Assembly: GCA_947372465.1 (NCBI GenBank)
Contig: CANBTT010000002.1
Location: forward strand, 62,001-126,000
Length of the DNA stretch: 64,000 nt
Origin: Burkholderiales bacterium
GTDB lineage: Bacteria; Pseudomonadota; Gammaproteobacteria; Burkholderiales; Burkholderiaceae_C
Direction of reading: 5' to 3'
The notes below the pieces were generated by a model. That model was given only the letters and a program-made list of their open reading frames with translations. It was not told where the DNA came from and did not search any database. The translations under genes were made by a program, and so were the position numbers. Shown here piece by piece: positions 1-8,575 of the stretch (positions are counted from its first letter, which is position 1; each line of letters starts with the position of its first letter).

Positions 1-90
1 CTTTTGTTCTCTAAAAGGAAGGTCTTTTTAGATGCATATGAATTAGGTACGATGGGTTTAGTAAGTTTTATACTTTGAATGAGAAAATGA

Positions 91-1065
91 ATGCGAAGTT
101 CTAGAAGACATTTTCTAAAGCAAACAGCAATTAATGCCACTGCCATTTACTCAGCGAGTTCGAGCCTCAGCGCGTTGGCGCAGCAAAGGTTACTTAAACT
201 TGTTGTGCCTTTAACTCCTGGTACTACGCCAGATTTGATTGCTCGCGCAATCGGACCATATTTAGCTCAGAAATTAGATATCAATTTCACTGTAGACAAT
301 CGTGCTGGAGCGTCCAGTATGATTGGCATGAGTTATGTAGCGAAGACCAACGATCTCAATACATTGATGGTTGTTCCTGCGACAACTGTTACTTTGCCTT
401 ATTTGTATAAAAATATTGATTTTGATGTTATCAATGGGTTCACGCCAATTACACAAGTGACTTCAACCTCCTTTGTTTTGGTGGTCGGTACAAATATTCC
501 GGTTAAAAATCTTAACGAATTTGTTTTATGGACAAAGCATAATAAAAATTTATTTTATGCATCCCCTGGGAATGGAACGCACCACCACCTGTCTATGGAG
601 TTGTTAAAGCAATTGACTGGTGCCGAAATAGAGCATGTTGCCTATAAAGGATCGGCGCCTGCTTTTAACGATTTTTTATCCTCGCAAATACCCGCCATGT
701 TTATGCCAATTCAAGTTGCAGTGCCACTTAGTCAAGCGGGTAAATTAAGGATAATTGGTGGTACTTTGAAGGAAAGGCATCCAAATTTTCCAGATATTCC
801 TTCACTTCATGAATTAGGTGCTAAAGATTTTAATGTTGATCCATGGTATTCAATTTGGGGGCCACCCAACATGCCGAAATCTATGGCTGATGCATATAGA
901 AATGCAATTATTTCTTCGCTAACTGAGCCAGCAATTAAAGAAAATTTTTTAAAACAAGGCTTAATCATTAAGACTTCAAGCCCAAGCGAGTTGATTGCTT
1001 TCACTAGGGCTGAGTCTGCTTTGTGGGCAAAGGTCATTGGTCTAACGAATATCAAGCCTGAATAG
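91..1065 (+). CDS. Bug/TctC-family periplasmic solute-binding protein, Tat-type signal
   Basis: 324 aa, the usual size for tripartite tricarboxylate transporter receptors of the Bug family, which bind small carboxylates in the periplasm. The N-terminus has a twin-arginine motif (SSRRHFLK) followed by a hydrophobic stretch and a likely cleavage at ALAQQ, so export is probably by Tat. Family blocks seen are LKLVVPLTPGTTPD, VDNRAGAS and HVAYKGSAPAFND. The common PDGYT block after the first lobe is replaced by NDLNTL, which marks it as a divergent member. It ends 2 bp before the stop of a convergent Bug gene. No membrane subunits (TctA/TctB) are nearby. Ligand unknown. Confidence 0.9.
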   Translation: MRSSRRHFLKQTAINATAIYSASSSLSALAQQRLLKLVVPLTPGTTPDLIARAIGPYLAQKLDINFTVDNRAGASSMIGMSYVAKTNDLNTLMVVPATTVTLPYLYKNIDFDVINGFTPITQVTSTSFVLVVGTNIPVKNLNEFVLWTKHNKNLFYASPGNGTHHHLSMELLKQLTGAEIEHVAYKGSAPAFNDFLSSQIPAMFMPIQVAVPLSQAGKLRIIGGTLKERHPNFPDIPSLHELGAKDFNVDPWYSIWGPPNMPKSMADAYRNAIISSLTEPAIKENFLKQGLIIKTSSPSELIAFTRAESALWAKVIGLTNIKPE

Positions 1066-1067
1066 AT

Positions 1068-2078
1068 TTACTCCGCCTTGATATTATTTTTATGAACAAG
1101 TCCAACCCACTTGTTTATTTCGTCTTTCAAAAATTGTTGCTGATCCTGTGCCGGGATATTTAAAATTCTTCCTCCATCTTTTTCTACTTGCGCAATAAAT
1201 TCAGGGTCTTTGTTGATCAACTCCAAAATATGTCGAAGTTTATTAACTATTTGAACTGGGGTATTGTTTGGAGTAAAAAGTGCAAACCAGCTTTCGCCTG
1301 TGAATTTTGTTATGCCTGTTTCTGTAAATGTTGGTACTTGTGGCAAAAGACTTGAGCGCTCAATAGATGAGATTGCTAAACCCTTTAATTTATTACTTTG
1401 TACGTACTGCTTAGATGCAGACATGTTATCAAACATCACATCAATTCGTCCGCCAAGCATCTCTTGGTAGCCTTGTGCGGCACCTTTGAAAGGGACGTGT
1501 ATTAGATTTAAACCCATACCATTAAAGAGGATGGTGCCCCAAACGTGTTGAAGCGTCCCAATGCCAGCAGAAGAAAAATTTAGTCCGTTAGGACGTTCTT
1601 TTGCATACTTAACAAATTCAGCAAGTGAATTTGCAGGCATATCGGGCTTTGCTAAAAGTATGAAAGAGTAAGCAGAAACGTAACCGAGTGGAATAAAGCT
1701 TTTTTCGGGATCGTAATTGAGATCTTTAATCAAAGCTTTATTCATCACCATATTGAAAAGACCACCTACCATTAAAGTATAGCCATCCGGTTGCGAGTTG
1801 GCGACGTATTCAGTTCCTATGAGTGATCCGGCTCCTGTTTTGTTTTCTACTATTGTGGGTTGCTTTAATAATTCGGCTAACTTTTGAGCAACCTTTCTAC
1901 CCAAAAGATCAGTTCCGCCTCCGGCAGCTTGTGGGATGACGATTTTAATAGGTCGAGCAGGATACTCAGAGCTGGGGTGTTGATTTTGAGCTGTGAGACT
2001 TCCACAGAAAGTTCCAAGAAAAAAAAGTGAAATACACTGAATTTTAAAGATTGAAAAGTTAATTTTTACGGCGCGCAT
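1068..2078 (-). CDS. Bug/TctC-family periplasmic solute-binding protein
   Basis: 336 aa with a Sec-type N-terminal hydrophobic segment (about residues 11-30, cleavage likely after SLTAQ). All family blocks are present: YPARPIKIVIPQAAGGGTD, VENKTGAGSLIGTEYVA and NSQPDGYTL, then HVPFKGAAQGY and a closing ALFTPNNTP. The start is supported by an AAGGA Shine-Dalgarno sequence six bases upstream. It converges on the preceding Bug gene and is divergent from the VOC/Rieske operon, so a shared 200-bp regulatory region lies at 2079-2278. It may serve uptake or sensing of the aromatic acid handled by that operon; this is inference. Confidence 0.92.
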   Translation of the reverse strand: MRAVKINFSIFKIQCISLFFLGTFCGSLTAQNQHPSSEYPARPIKIVIPQAAGGGTDLLGRKVAQKLAELLKQPTIVENKTGAGSLIGTEYVANSQPDGYTLMVGGLFNMVMNKALIKDLNYDPEKSFIPLGYVSAYSFILLAKPDMPANSLAEFVKYAKERPNGLNFSSAGIGTLQHVWGTILFNGMGLNLIHVPFKGAAQGYQEMLGGRIDVMFDNMSASKQYVQSNKLKGLAISSIERSSLLPQVPTFTETGITKFTGESWFALFTPNNTPVQIVNKLRHILELINKDPEFIAQVEKDGGRILNIPAQDQQQFLKDEINKWVGLVHKNNIKAE

Positions 2079-2278
2079 CTATTTCCTTTTTATAATAGCC
2101 TCTTAAGTCATACAACATAATACAAAATTAGGTTTCGTAGGTATTCTTTTTCATTAAAAATCTAAGTAGATTTAGCGATTTTTTTATTTTGAAAATGTGG
2201 TAAATTACTTGGTTAATCAAATATAGGTCAATAAGCTCGGTTGAATTCGCAAGCATTCAATGTTCAAAGTAATTAAAA

Positions 2279-2824
2279 ATGAAATTGCCAAATTTAAAGT
2301 TGAGACATTTAGGCATTTTCGTTTCTGACATTGACGTCATGTCAAATTTTTACAAAACTGTCTTAGGTTTTATACAAACCGATCGTGGCGAAGTTCGTGG
2401 AGGTCAAGTTGTTTTTCTTACTCGAGACGCTTCCTCCCACCATCAATTGGTTATGGAAACAGGTAGGCCTTATGGCAGTGGCCCTGGTTTAGGGATTCAA
2501 CAAATTTCATTTCAGGTTGAAACTTTGGGTGATCTAAGGCTGATGAATGAAATTATTTGTAATAGAAAAGATGTTTCATTAATTCAATCGGTTGATCATG
2601 GAAATTCTTGGTCTTTGTATTTCAGAGATCCTGAGCTCAATCGAATAGAAGTTTATCTTGATACACCTTGGCATATTTCTCAACCCTACCTAGAGCCACT
2701 TGATTTATCGATGACCGATGAGCTTATTCATGAGCTTACTTTAGAGAAAATCTCGAAACTTGGTGAAGTTATTTCATTAAAAAAATGGTCTCTGCAGTTT
2801 TCAATAGAAAATGGACTTCACTGA
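2279..2824 (+). CDS. VOC-family (glyoxalase/extradiol dioxygenase fold) protein
   Basis: 181 aa with one vicinal-oxygen-chelate domain covering about residues 7-130. Candidate metal ligands are the His in LRHLGIFV, the His pair in SSHHQLVMETG, and the Glu in NRIEVYLD. The paired beta-alpha-beta modules match catechol 2,3-dioxygenase-like or lyase members of the superfamily. The last 50 residues are not part of the usual fold. It is the first gene of a co-directional run with a Rieske oxygenase, a Bug receptor and an alcohol dehydrogenase, so a role in aromatic ring cleavage or a related lyase step is likely. Substrate unknown. Confidence 0.8.
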   Translation: MKLPNLKLRHLGIFVSDIDVMSNFYKTVLGFIQTDRGEVRGGQVVFLTRDASSHHQLVMETGRPYGSGPGLGIQQISFQVETLGDLRLMNEIICNRKDVSLIQSVDHGNSWSLYFRDPELNRIEVYLDTPWHISQPYLEPLDLSMTDELIHELTLEKISKLGEVISLKKWSLQFSIENGLH

Positions 2825-2867
2825 ATTCATATTTAACTAATTTTTTTATACTATTTGGAAATGAAAA

Positions 2868-4157
2868 ATGTCATTAAGCAAACAAACTAATCTTGAGTTA
2901 ATGCAAACTGGTCCCGGCACCTTAATGGGTAATCTTTTTAGACGTTACTGGGTTCCAATTTTGATTTCTAGTGAGATTCCAAATCCTGACTCTGACCCTG
3001 TTCGAGTGACGATACTTTCCGAAAAATTATTAGCATTCCGTGATACGAATGGTAAAGTGGGTCTGATTGATGAATTTTGTGCTCACCGCGGTGTTTCACT
3101 CTGGTTCGGTCGCAATGAAGAAGCTGGTATTCGTTGTCCTTATCATGGTTGGAAATACGATGTTAATGGCCAATGTGTCGATGTACCATCTGAGGAGTCG
3201 AATGGATTTAGCGAACGAATTAAACTCACCTCTTATCCATGCGTTGAGCAAGGTGGTGTCATTTGGGCGTATATGGGCAAAAAAGAAGATATCCCTCCCT
3301 TACCCAAATTTGAATGGAGTTTGGTTCCAAGTGAAAATCGATATGTTTCAAAAAGATTTCAAGAGTGCAATTATCTTCAAGCTATGGAGGGTGGAATTGA
3401 TTCCAGTCATGTATCTTTCTTGCACAGTGGAGAGTTACATACAGATCCTTTGCACAAAGGGACTAAGGGCGCTAAATTTCAAGGCGACAAAAAACCTGTG
3501 TTTGATGTTCAAGAATCAGATGGCGGTTTGTTAATTGGAGCACGTAGAAATGCTGAAGAAGGAACGTATTATTGGAGGATCTCTCAATGGATAATGCCTT
3601 GGTACACAATGATCCCACCTTATGGCGATAATGCTTTAAATGGACATGCTTTTGTTCCAATTGATGATGAAAATTGTTGGGTTTGGAGCACGACTTACAA
3701 GCCAGCGGATGCCCTGACTGCACAAGAAATTCACTCTATGGACAATGGAGAAGGAATGTATGCAGAACTCATTCCCGGAACCTATAAACCAGTTGCTAAT
3801 AAAAGAAATGACTATTTGATTGATCGAGACTTGCAAAAGTCTGGTCGCTACTTCAGTGGTATCAAAGGCATTGGTATGCAGGATGCGTCATTGCAGGAAA
3901 GCATGGGGCCACTTCAGGACAGAAGTTTAGAGAATTTAGTGTCCACTGATAATGCAATTATTATGGCAAGAAATCGGCTCTTAAAAGCGGCTAAAAATTT
4001 AGAAAAAGGTATTGAGGCACCTGCATTACATCCAGATTCACATTTTGTAAGGTCGGCTTCTATTCAATTGCCGATAGGTACACCTTTTAAAGAGGGTGCC
4101 TCAGAAATTTTGAAAGCAAACCCTGGTAAAAGCCATGTTTCAAAGCATTCGGTGTAA
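2868..4157 (+). CDS. Rieske aromatic ring-hydroxylating oxygenase, alpha subunit (phthalate 4,5-dioxygenase-like)
   Basis: 429 aa. The Rieske [2Fe-2S] site is C71-x-H73 ... C90-x2-H93 (CAHRG and CPYHGW), and the mononuclear iron triad starts at D178/H181/H186 (GGIDSSHVSFLH). The opening blocks (TGPGTLMGNLFRRYWVP, VWAYMG-like VIWAYMG) are typical of the phthalate 4,5-dioxygenase/vanillate demethylase group, which are homomeric and need a separate reductase. No small subunit or reductase is adjacent; the nearest candidate donor is the reductase at 25381-26412. The Bug gene begins at the base after this stop codon, so the two are co-transcribed. The exact aromatic substrate cannot be read from sequence. 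Confidence 0.9.
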   Translation: MSLSKQTNLELMQTGPGTLMGNLFRRYWVPILISSEIPNPDSDPVRVTILSEKLLAFRDTNGKVGLIDEFCAHRGVSLWFGRNEEAGIRCPYHGWKYDVNGQCVDVPSEESNGFSERIKLTSYPCVEQGGVIWAYMGKKEDIPPLPKFEWSLVPSENRYVSKRFQECNYLQAMEGGIDSSHVSFLHSGELHTDPLHKGTKGAKFQGDKKPVFDVQESDGGLLIGARRNAEEGTYYWRISQWIMPWYTMIPPYGDNALNGHAFVPIDDENCWVWSTTYKPADALTAQEIHSMDNGEGMYAELIPGTYKPVANKRNDYLIDRDLQKSGRYFSGIKGIGMQDASLQESMGPLQDRSLENLVSTDNAIIMARNRLLKAAKNLEKGIEAPALHPDSHFVRSASIQLPIGTPFKEGASEILKANPGKSHVSKHSV

Positions 4158-5132
4158 ATGATCATGCGTATTTTCTATCTGATATTTTTGTGTTTTTTAG
4201 TTTTAAAAACACATGCGCAAACTCAAACCAGTTTAAATAATTTAGGTGCTATTCAGTTTGTTGTTCCATCGTCTGCGGGAACAACGGGAGATCAATTGGC
4301 AAGGTTGATTTCAGCAAAGCTTGGAACAAAAATTAATGCCGCAATTGTTGTTGAGAACAAGGTTGGTGCTGGTGGATTGATTGGTATAGACTATGTTGCT
4401 AAATCCAATCCTGATGGTAAAACGCTGTTGTTCTCTGCAACTGCATTTAGTACTTTGGCTGCATTACGAAATGACTTGCCTTATGATCCAATTAAGAACT
4501 TTACCCCGATTGTTTTATTGGGCACAAGTCCGTTGGTCTTTGTCGTTACAAACTCTTTGCCTGTTAAAAATATGAAAGAGTTTATAGATTTTGTCAGCAA
4601 ACAACCAAGTGGGTCCGTCAATTATGCATCCCCTGGCGTTGGAAGTGTTCATCATCTTACAAGTGAAATGTTTCTCCAAGAGACTGGCCTACGGTTAACA
4701 CACGTCCCATACAAGGCCTCTGCAACTTTAATTAATGATATTGTGGCCGGTCATATTCAATCTGCTTTTGTTGTTTTGCAAACTGCATCGCAGATGGTTC
4801 AAAGCGGCAAAATGCGTCTTTTAGCCGTCTTGGGCCAATCAAGAATCACACAGTTTTCTTCAACTCCAACAATGGCTGAGTCTGGCGTTCAAATTCCGCC
4901 AATTAGTGCTTGGTTTGGGATTTCAGCGCCGGCGAATTTGCCACCAGCTTTGGCTAATCAACTTAATTCTGAAATAAATTTGATATTGAGTATGCCAGAA
5001 ACAAGAGCTGCAATATTAAAAATGGGCGTTGATCCATCTGGTGGTAAAGCTGAAAAGCTTGACTCGCTGATCAAACATGAAATTAAGATATGGTCCCAGG
5101 TTGTTAAAAAAGGTGACATTTCAATAGATTAA
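4158..5132 (+). CDS. Bug/TctC-family periplasmic solute-binding protein in the Rieske operon
   Basis: 324 aa with a Sec signal (residues 4-20, cleavage near HAQTQ). Blocks seen are QFVVPSSAGTTGDQLARL, VENKVGAGGLIGIDYVAKS, NPDGKTLLF, NYASPGVGSVHHLTSE and HVPYKAS. The start codon directly abuts the Rieske oxygenase stop; a second in-frame ATG two codons later (4164) is equally possible. Its place inside the oxygenase operon suggests it recognises the substrate or product of that pathway. This is inferred from context and not shown by a ligand motif. Confidence 0.92.
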   Translation: MIMRIFYLIFLCFLVLKTHAQTQTSLNNLGAIQFVVPSSAGTTGDQLARLISAKLGTKINAAIVVENKVGAGGLIGIDYVAKSNPDGKTLLFSATAFSTLAALRNDLPYDPIKNFTPIVLLGTSPLVFVVTNSLPVKNMKEFIDFVSKQPSGSVNYASPGVGSVHHLTSEMFLQETGLRLTHVPYKASATLINDIVAGHIQSAFVVLQTASQMVQSGKMRLLAVLGQSRITQFSSTPTMAESGVQIPPISAWFGISAPANLPPALANQLNSEINLILSMPETRAAILKMGVDPSGGKAEKLDSLIKHEIKIWSQVVKKGDISID

Positions 5133-5161
5133 ATCTTTCTCTAAACTATTTCATACACATC

Positions 5162-6277
5162 ATGTCGTTAAAAAACAAGCAAGTATTGGCAGCCGTTGCC
5201 AAGGAAAACCAAGAAATCGAATTGGCACATTTTGATTTTCCTGTAACTACGCCAACGACAGGTCTCTTAAAAATCGAGATGACTGGTATGTGTGGAAGTG
5301 ATTGGCCATACTTTTTAAACTATCCCAAGACCAAGGGCCCAATGATTTTGGGACATGAGACTGTTGGGCGTGTTGAAGAAGTGGGAACTGAGGCTTTTTC
5401 GAGATGGGGAGTAAAAGAGGGCGATCGTGTTACCCTTGAAGAATACCTACCTTGTGGACACTGTCATTATTGTCGTACTGGGGATTTCAGATTGTGCGAT
5501 GAAACTGATACCCTGCTGGGCAATGGCGTGCGTTATGGCTCAACGCCCACTTCATTAAAGCCTTCACTTTGGGGTGGTTACGCAAGATATCAATATCTTC
5601 ATAGCAATACTGTTTTTCATAAAGTTCCCTCTAATATGCCTGCCCAATTGGCAAGTCTTGCTCTGCCCTTGGGTAATGGTGTTGAGTGGGCTAACTTACA
5701 AGGTAAGGCTGGATTGGGTAAATGTGTTGTTATTCAAGGGCCTGGGCAGCAAGGTCTGGCATGTACTGTGGCGGCTCACCAAGCCGGAGCATCACTAATC
5801 ATTGTTACTGGGCTTAAGTCGGATAAACATCGCTTGACTTTGGCCAAGGAACTTGGAGCACATCATACAATTGCCATTGATGAAGTCGATTTATTCGAAA
5901 GCATTGCGGACCTAACTGGTGGAATGTTCGCTGATGTTGTGATTGACTGTTCTTCGGGTGGAGAGGAGACAGTTTTATCAGCCATTAATCTAGCTAGAAA
6001 AGGTGGCTTGGTTCTTTTATGCGGTAGAAAGGGTGTGCCTATCAGAGAGTTTCACAGCGATCTTTTGTTTAAAAAACATTTAACAGTTAGGGGTATGCGC
6101 GGTCATAGCTATCAAGCAGTTGAAATGGCAATTTCAATATTGGAATCCAATAACTACCCATTGGATAAATTATGCACTCATACTTTTAAATTGGCTGAAC
6201 TTGAGTTGGCGCTAAGAACGGTTGGAGGTCAAGGCGAGGCTCAAGCAATTCATTGTTGTATTAATCCATGGGAATAA
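5162..6277 (+). CDS. Zinc-dependent medium-chain alcohol dehydrogenase
   Basis: 371 aa. Catalytic zinc ligands C44 (MCGSDW) and H65-E66 (LGHETVG), structural zinc cysteines C98, C101, C104 and C112, and a nucleotide-binding glycine motif in VIQGPGQQGLA are all present, so the enzyme should be active. It belongs to the threonine/sorbitol dehydrogenase-like branch of the MDR superfamily. It is the last gene of the VOC-Rieske-Bug run (gap 29 bp) and probably oxidises an alcohol or dihydrodiol-like intermediate of that pathway. It ends just before the flhD-like/trb operon, where base composition drops sharply. Confidence 0.92.
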   Translation: MSLKNKQVLAAVAKENQEIELAHFDFPVTTPTTGLLKIEMTGMCGSDWPYFLNYPKTKGPMILGHETVGRVEEVGTEAFSRWGVKEGDRVTLEEYLPCGHCHYCRTGDFRLCDETDTLLGNGVRYGSTPTSLKPSLWGGYARYQYLHSNTVFHKVPSNMPAQLASLALPLGNGVEWANLQGKAGLGKCVVIQGPGQQGLACTVAAHQAGASLIIVTGLKSDKHRLTLAKELGAHHTIAIDEVDLFESIADLTGGMFADVVIDCSSGGEETVLSAINLARKGGLVLLCGRKGVPIREFHSDLLFKKHLTVRGMRGHSYQAVEMAISILESNNYPLDKLCTHTFKLAELELALRTVGGQGEAQAIHCCINPWE

Positions 6278-6278
6278 C

Positions 6279-6295
6279 AAAAATTCATCTGTAAA
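6279..6295 (+). repeat. Left copy of a 17-bp direct repeat flanking the flhDC-like/trb locus
   Basis: The sequence AAAA-N-TTCATCTGTAAA lies one base after the stop of the alcohol dehydrogenase gene. A second copy is at 13305-13321; 16 of 17 bases match (only the N differs). The two copies bracket the AT-rich secretion locus. No integrase is present, so attachment-site status is only a hypothesis. Confidence 0.35.
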
Positions 6296-6361
6296 TAGTA
6301 CTTTTTAATGTTTAAATTATAAATTATTAGTATAAATAGGTTAATATTGCTTTGCTTTTTT

Positions 6362-6395
6362 GGGTTTGTATACCCGAAAACGATTTAATTAATCG
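6362..6395 (+). promoter_or_regulatory. Two adjacent palindromes just upstream of the flhD-like gene
   Basis: Two inverted repeats sit side by side in front of the FlhD-like start codon: GGGT-N6-ACCC at 6362-6375 and CGATT-N5-AATCG at 6381-6395. They end 13 bases before the ATG, where a dimeric repressor or autoregulator could block transcription. An AAAGG ribosome-binding site follows at 6397-6401. The function as an operator is inferred from symmetry and position only. Confidence 0.35.
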
Positions 6396-6407
6396 AAAAG
6401 GTAAAGC

Positions 6408-6713
6408 ATGAAAACCGAACTACTTAACGAAAGCATCAAGTTAATAAACCGCTCTTTTATTACTCTTTGTCTAAAGGCGGATGAGAATGAGCTCATCGAA
6501 ATATCGATAAAACTGAATTGTGAAATCTCAATTTTGAGAGCCATAAGAGGCTTGGATCATCCTAGTTTAGAGCGAGTATATTTAACCGAGTGCTTTTTAC
6601 TAAAGCCTGCTGTCGATAACTCAACAATAGAGCGTATTTCTAGGATCGAAACAGATGATCAACGAAAGCTTTTTGTCAGCTCAAAGACAAGGAGCGGACA
6701 TGTCAGGGTTTAA
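6408..6713 (+). CDS. FlhD-like transcriptional regulator subunit
   Basis: 101 aa. Its opening (ELLNESIKLINRSFITLCL) and helical, Leu/Ile-rich pattern resemble FlhD (ELLKHIYDINLSYLLLAQ in E. coli from memory), and the next gene encodes a clear FlhC homologue, the obligate partner of FlhD. In flagellated bacteria FlhD4C2 activates flagellar genes. In SXT/R391 elements and IncC plasmids the related SetCD and AcaCD pairs activate conjugation genes. Here the pair directly precedes trb-type secretion genes and no flagellar gene is present, so control of the trb operon is the better guess. FlhD identity alone is moderate; it is strengthened by the FlhC neighbour. Confidence 0.68.
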   Translation: MKTELLNESIKLINRSFITLCLKADENELIEISIKLNCEISILRAIRGLDHPSLERVYLTECFLLKPAVDNSTIERISRIETDDQRKLFVSSKTRSGHVRV

Positions 6714-7239
6714 ATCCAAATCATTGACCTCAAAAGAGTACGCTTTAATAGAGGAGTTGGTTTTATGGGGAACAAAAATCAAGGATATAGTTTGGATCGT
6801 CGCTTTTCCAAAAACAGAACTTTATGCAAAGCATTTGTATAAAAAAAGTGGATCAAGACCACCTAATGGATTACCGGGATCATCAACAGCGAAAACAGTA
6901 AGAATTGAAAAAAAGATGCAATTCTCTGTAATGGCATCTCAATATTTGGCGTTACTGAATGACGACATAGAAAAAAAAGAAGCAATGCTTTCAGTATATA
7001 GATTACATTGGCGCGAATATGGTAATGATGAAATTCAGAACGTTAAGCCGTCAACTTGGTTTTCAACTTCAAAAAATATTGATTGTGGTATAGAGGTGGT
7101 TTTATCTTGTACTACTTGTGGTGGAAAATATATTTTAACTTCAAATGTTATTCAGGAAGTCAATGGTAAGTGCATCTGGTGTAACCATGTATTACCAATC
7201 CATATTTTTAAAAACGTGAAAAAAGGAGTGTTTTTTTAA
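6700..7239 (+). CDS. FlhC-like transcriptional regulator subunit with Cys4 zinc site
   Basis: 179 aa from the ATG at 6700, chosen over the earlier in-frame ATG at 6655 because a perfect AAGGAG lies five bases upstream. The reading frame overlaps the flhD-like gene by 14 bases, as expected for a co-translated pair. Cysteines C137, C140, C158 and C161 (CTTCGG ... CIWC) form the zinc site and sit almost exactly where E. coli FlhC has them. The blocks LYKKSGSRPPNGLPGS and YRLHWREY also match FlhC. As the DNA-contacting partner of an FlhD-like protein it probably activates the downstream trb genes, by analogy with SetCD/AcaCD. Confidence 0.82.
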   Translation: MSGFKSKSLTSKEYALIEELVLWGTKIKDIVWIVAFPKTELYAKHLYKKSGSRPPNGLPGSSTAKTVRIEKKMQFSVMASQYLALLNDDIEKKEAMLSVYRLHWREYGNDEIQNVKPSTWFSTSKNIDCGIEVVLSCTTCGGKYILTSNVIQEVNGKCIWCNHVLPIHIFKNVKKGVFF

Positions 7240-7275
7240 TAAATAATATTCTATATTTGCTTTTACAGTTGATTC

Positions 7276-8247
7276 ATGGAATCAAAATTTGAAGCAATAA
7301 ACGATTTTTTAAAACCGATTGAGCGATTAATGCTTGATGAGAGTGTGAATGAAATAATGATCAATGGGCCGTTCGATGTTTGGTCGCGTAAGTTTGGCTC
7401 AGAATGTGAAAAATGTAAAATTTCAATAGATGAAGATCAAATAAGAGGATTGATTATATTATTGGCGAGTGCCTCAAAAAAGATTATTACAAACGAAAAT
7501 ACAGTAAGAGAAAATTATCAAATAATTAGTGCCAGTATTCCTGGGTATAGGTTTGAAGCTTGGAATACACCTGTTAGCCCTTTTGGTCCCTCAGTAACAA
7601 TTAGAAGAATACCTAAAGAGTCATTGACGCTTGAACAATTTTTAAGCAATGGGACGATAAGCGAAGTAGTTTATAAAAAATTAATTGAGTATATAAACAC
7701 TAAAAGAAATATCGTAATTTGTGGATCAACAGGATCAGGAAAAACGACATTTTGCAGCGCACTTATAAATAGAATTGATAGAAATGAAAGATTAATAGTT
7801 ATTGAAAATATCCAGGAAATAAAAATAAATTTACCAAATGTATTGTATTTACAAACAGATGAAGAACAAGGATATTCAGTAGATCGATTATTAATATCGG
7901 CATTGCGTGGACTGCCAGATCGAATAATTATTGGCGAATTAAGAGGGTATGAAGCATCAGGATTCCTTAAAACTGCTAATACTGGACATCCAGGATCAAT
8001 GACTACGATCCACGCAAATTCTGCATTCGATGCAATTCAAAGGCTTGAGGAAATGATTTGCATGAGTGAGAAAACATTAAACACCAATAATGTAAAACAA
8101 AGAATTGGAAACATAATGCCAATTTTTATTTATTTGAAAATATTCAAAAAAGGAAAAGATAAAATTTCGAAAATTAATGAGCTGATAGAAGTTGAAAATT
8201 TTACAAATAAGAATTATTCAATTAAAGAAATAATTAAGATCAAATGA
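7276..8247 (+). CDS. trbB: TrbB/VirB11-type secretion ATPase
   Basis: 323 aa. Walker A GSTGSGKTT at residues 150-158, an Asp-box region at ENIQEI (177-182), Walker B in RIIIGELRG (216-224) and a His box TGHPGSMTTIHANS (236-249) define a hexameric secretion ATPase of the VirB11/TrbB class. This cytoplasmic motor switches type IV secretion systems between pilus assembly and substrate transfer. The catalytic motifs are intact. It starts 36 bases after the flhC-like gene without a clear Shine-Dalgarno sequence, and its last codons overlap the trbC start by 4 bases. Coding sequence is very AT-rich. Confidence 0.92.
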   Translation: MESKFEAINDFLKPIERLMLDESVNEIMINGPFDVWSRKFGSECEKCKISIDEDQIRGLIILLASASKKIITNENTVRENYQIISASIPGYRFEAWNTPVSPFGPSVTIRRIPKESLTLEQFLSNGTISEVVYKKLIEYINTKRNIVICGSTGSGKTTFCSALINRIDRNERLIVIENIQEIKINLPNVLYLQTDEEQGYSVDRLLISALRGLPDRIIIGELRGYEASGFLKTANTGHPGSMTTIHANSAFDAIQRLEEMICMSEKTLNTNNVKQRIGNIMPIFIYLKIFKKGKDKISKINELIEVENFTNKNYSIKEIIKIK

Positions 8248-8558
8248 AAAAAACAGGCTCACTATTTATTATCGTCCTAATTATTAGCTTATATTCTGAA
8301 ACAATATTTGCACAATCAACTGCGTTGACTTTCCCCGTAATAGATCAGTTAATGTGTGGATTTATAGTTTACTCAAAGAGTAAATTAGCTCCGTATATTG
8401 CAGTTATATGTGTAGTTATCACAGTTATAGGTCATTGGTTAGGAATAACAAAAATATGGGGAGCTCTTTTATACATTTCAATAGGACTTGGATTAATTAT
8501 GGGCATTGGTTCAATAATCACAAGCGTGACAGGATCAGCAGCTAGTTGCATTGTTTAA
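8244..8558 (+). CDS. trbC: TrbC/VirB2-type pilin subunit
   Basis: 104 aa, beginning with a signal peptide (residues 1-23, cleavage near IFAQS) and followed by two hydrophobic helices (about 48-66 and 73-95), the standard VirB2/TrbC pilin layout. The block VIDQLMCGF before the first helix corresponds to the short conserved segment ahead of the membrane helices in VirB2-like pilins. Only two cysteines are present, at about 38 and 102 near the two ends of the mature protein, which could form a disulfide. The start codon overlaps the trbB stop (ATGA-type), and trbD follows after 17 bases. Confidence 0.8.
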   Translation: MKKTGSLFIIVLIISLYSETIFAQSTALTFPVIDQLMCGFIVYSKSKLAPYIAVICVVITVIGHWLGITKIWGALLYISIGLGLIMGIGSIITSVTGSAASCIV

Positions 8559-8575
8559 TTAAGTTGGAAATTGCA

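Noticed and set aside
6408-7239. FlhD/FlhC as the flagellar master regulator
   Set aside because: No flagellar, motility or chemotaxis gene is present in the window, and the genes are directly followed by trb secretion genes, so a flagellar role is not supported by context.
8546-8575. Ten extra N-terminal codons for trbD
   Set aside because: They overlap trbC, lack a ribosome-binding site and do not add family-like sequence; ATG 8576 is better.
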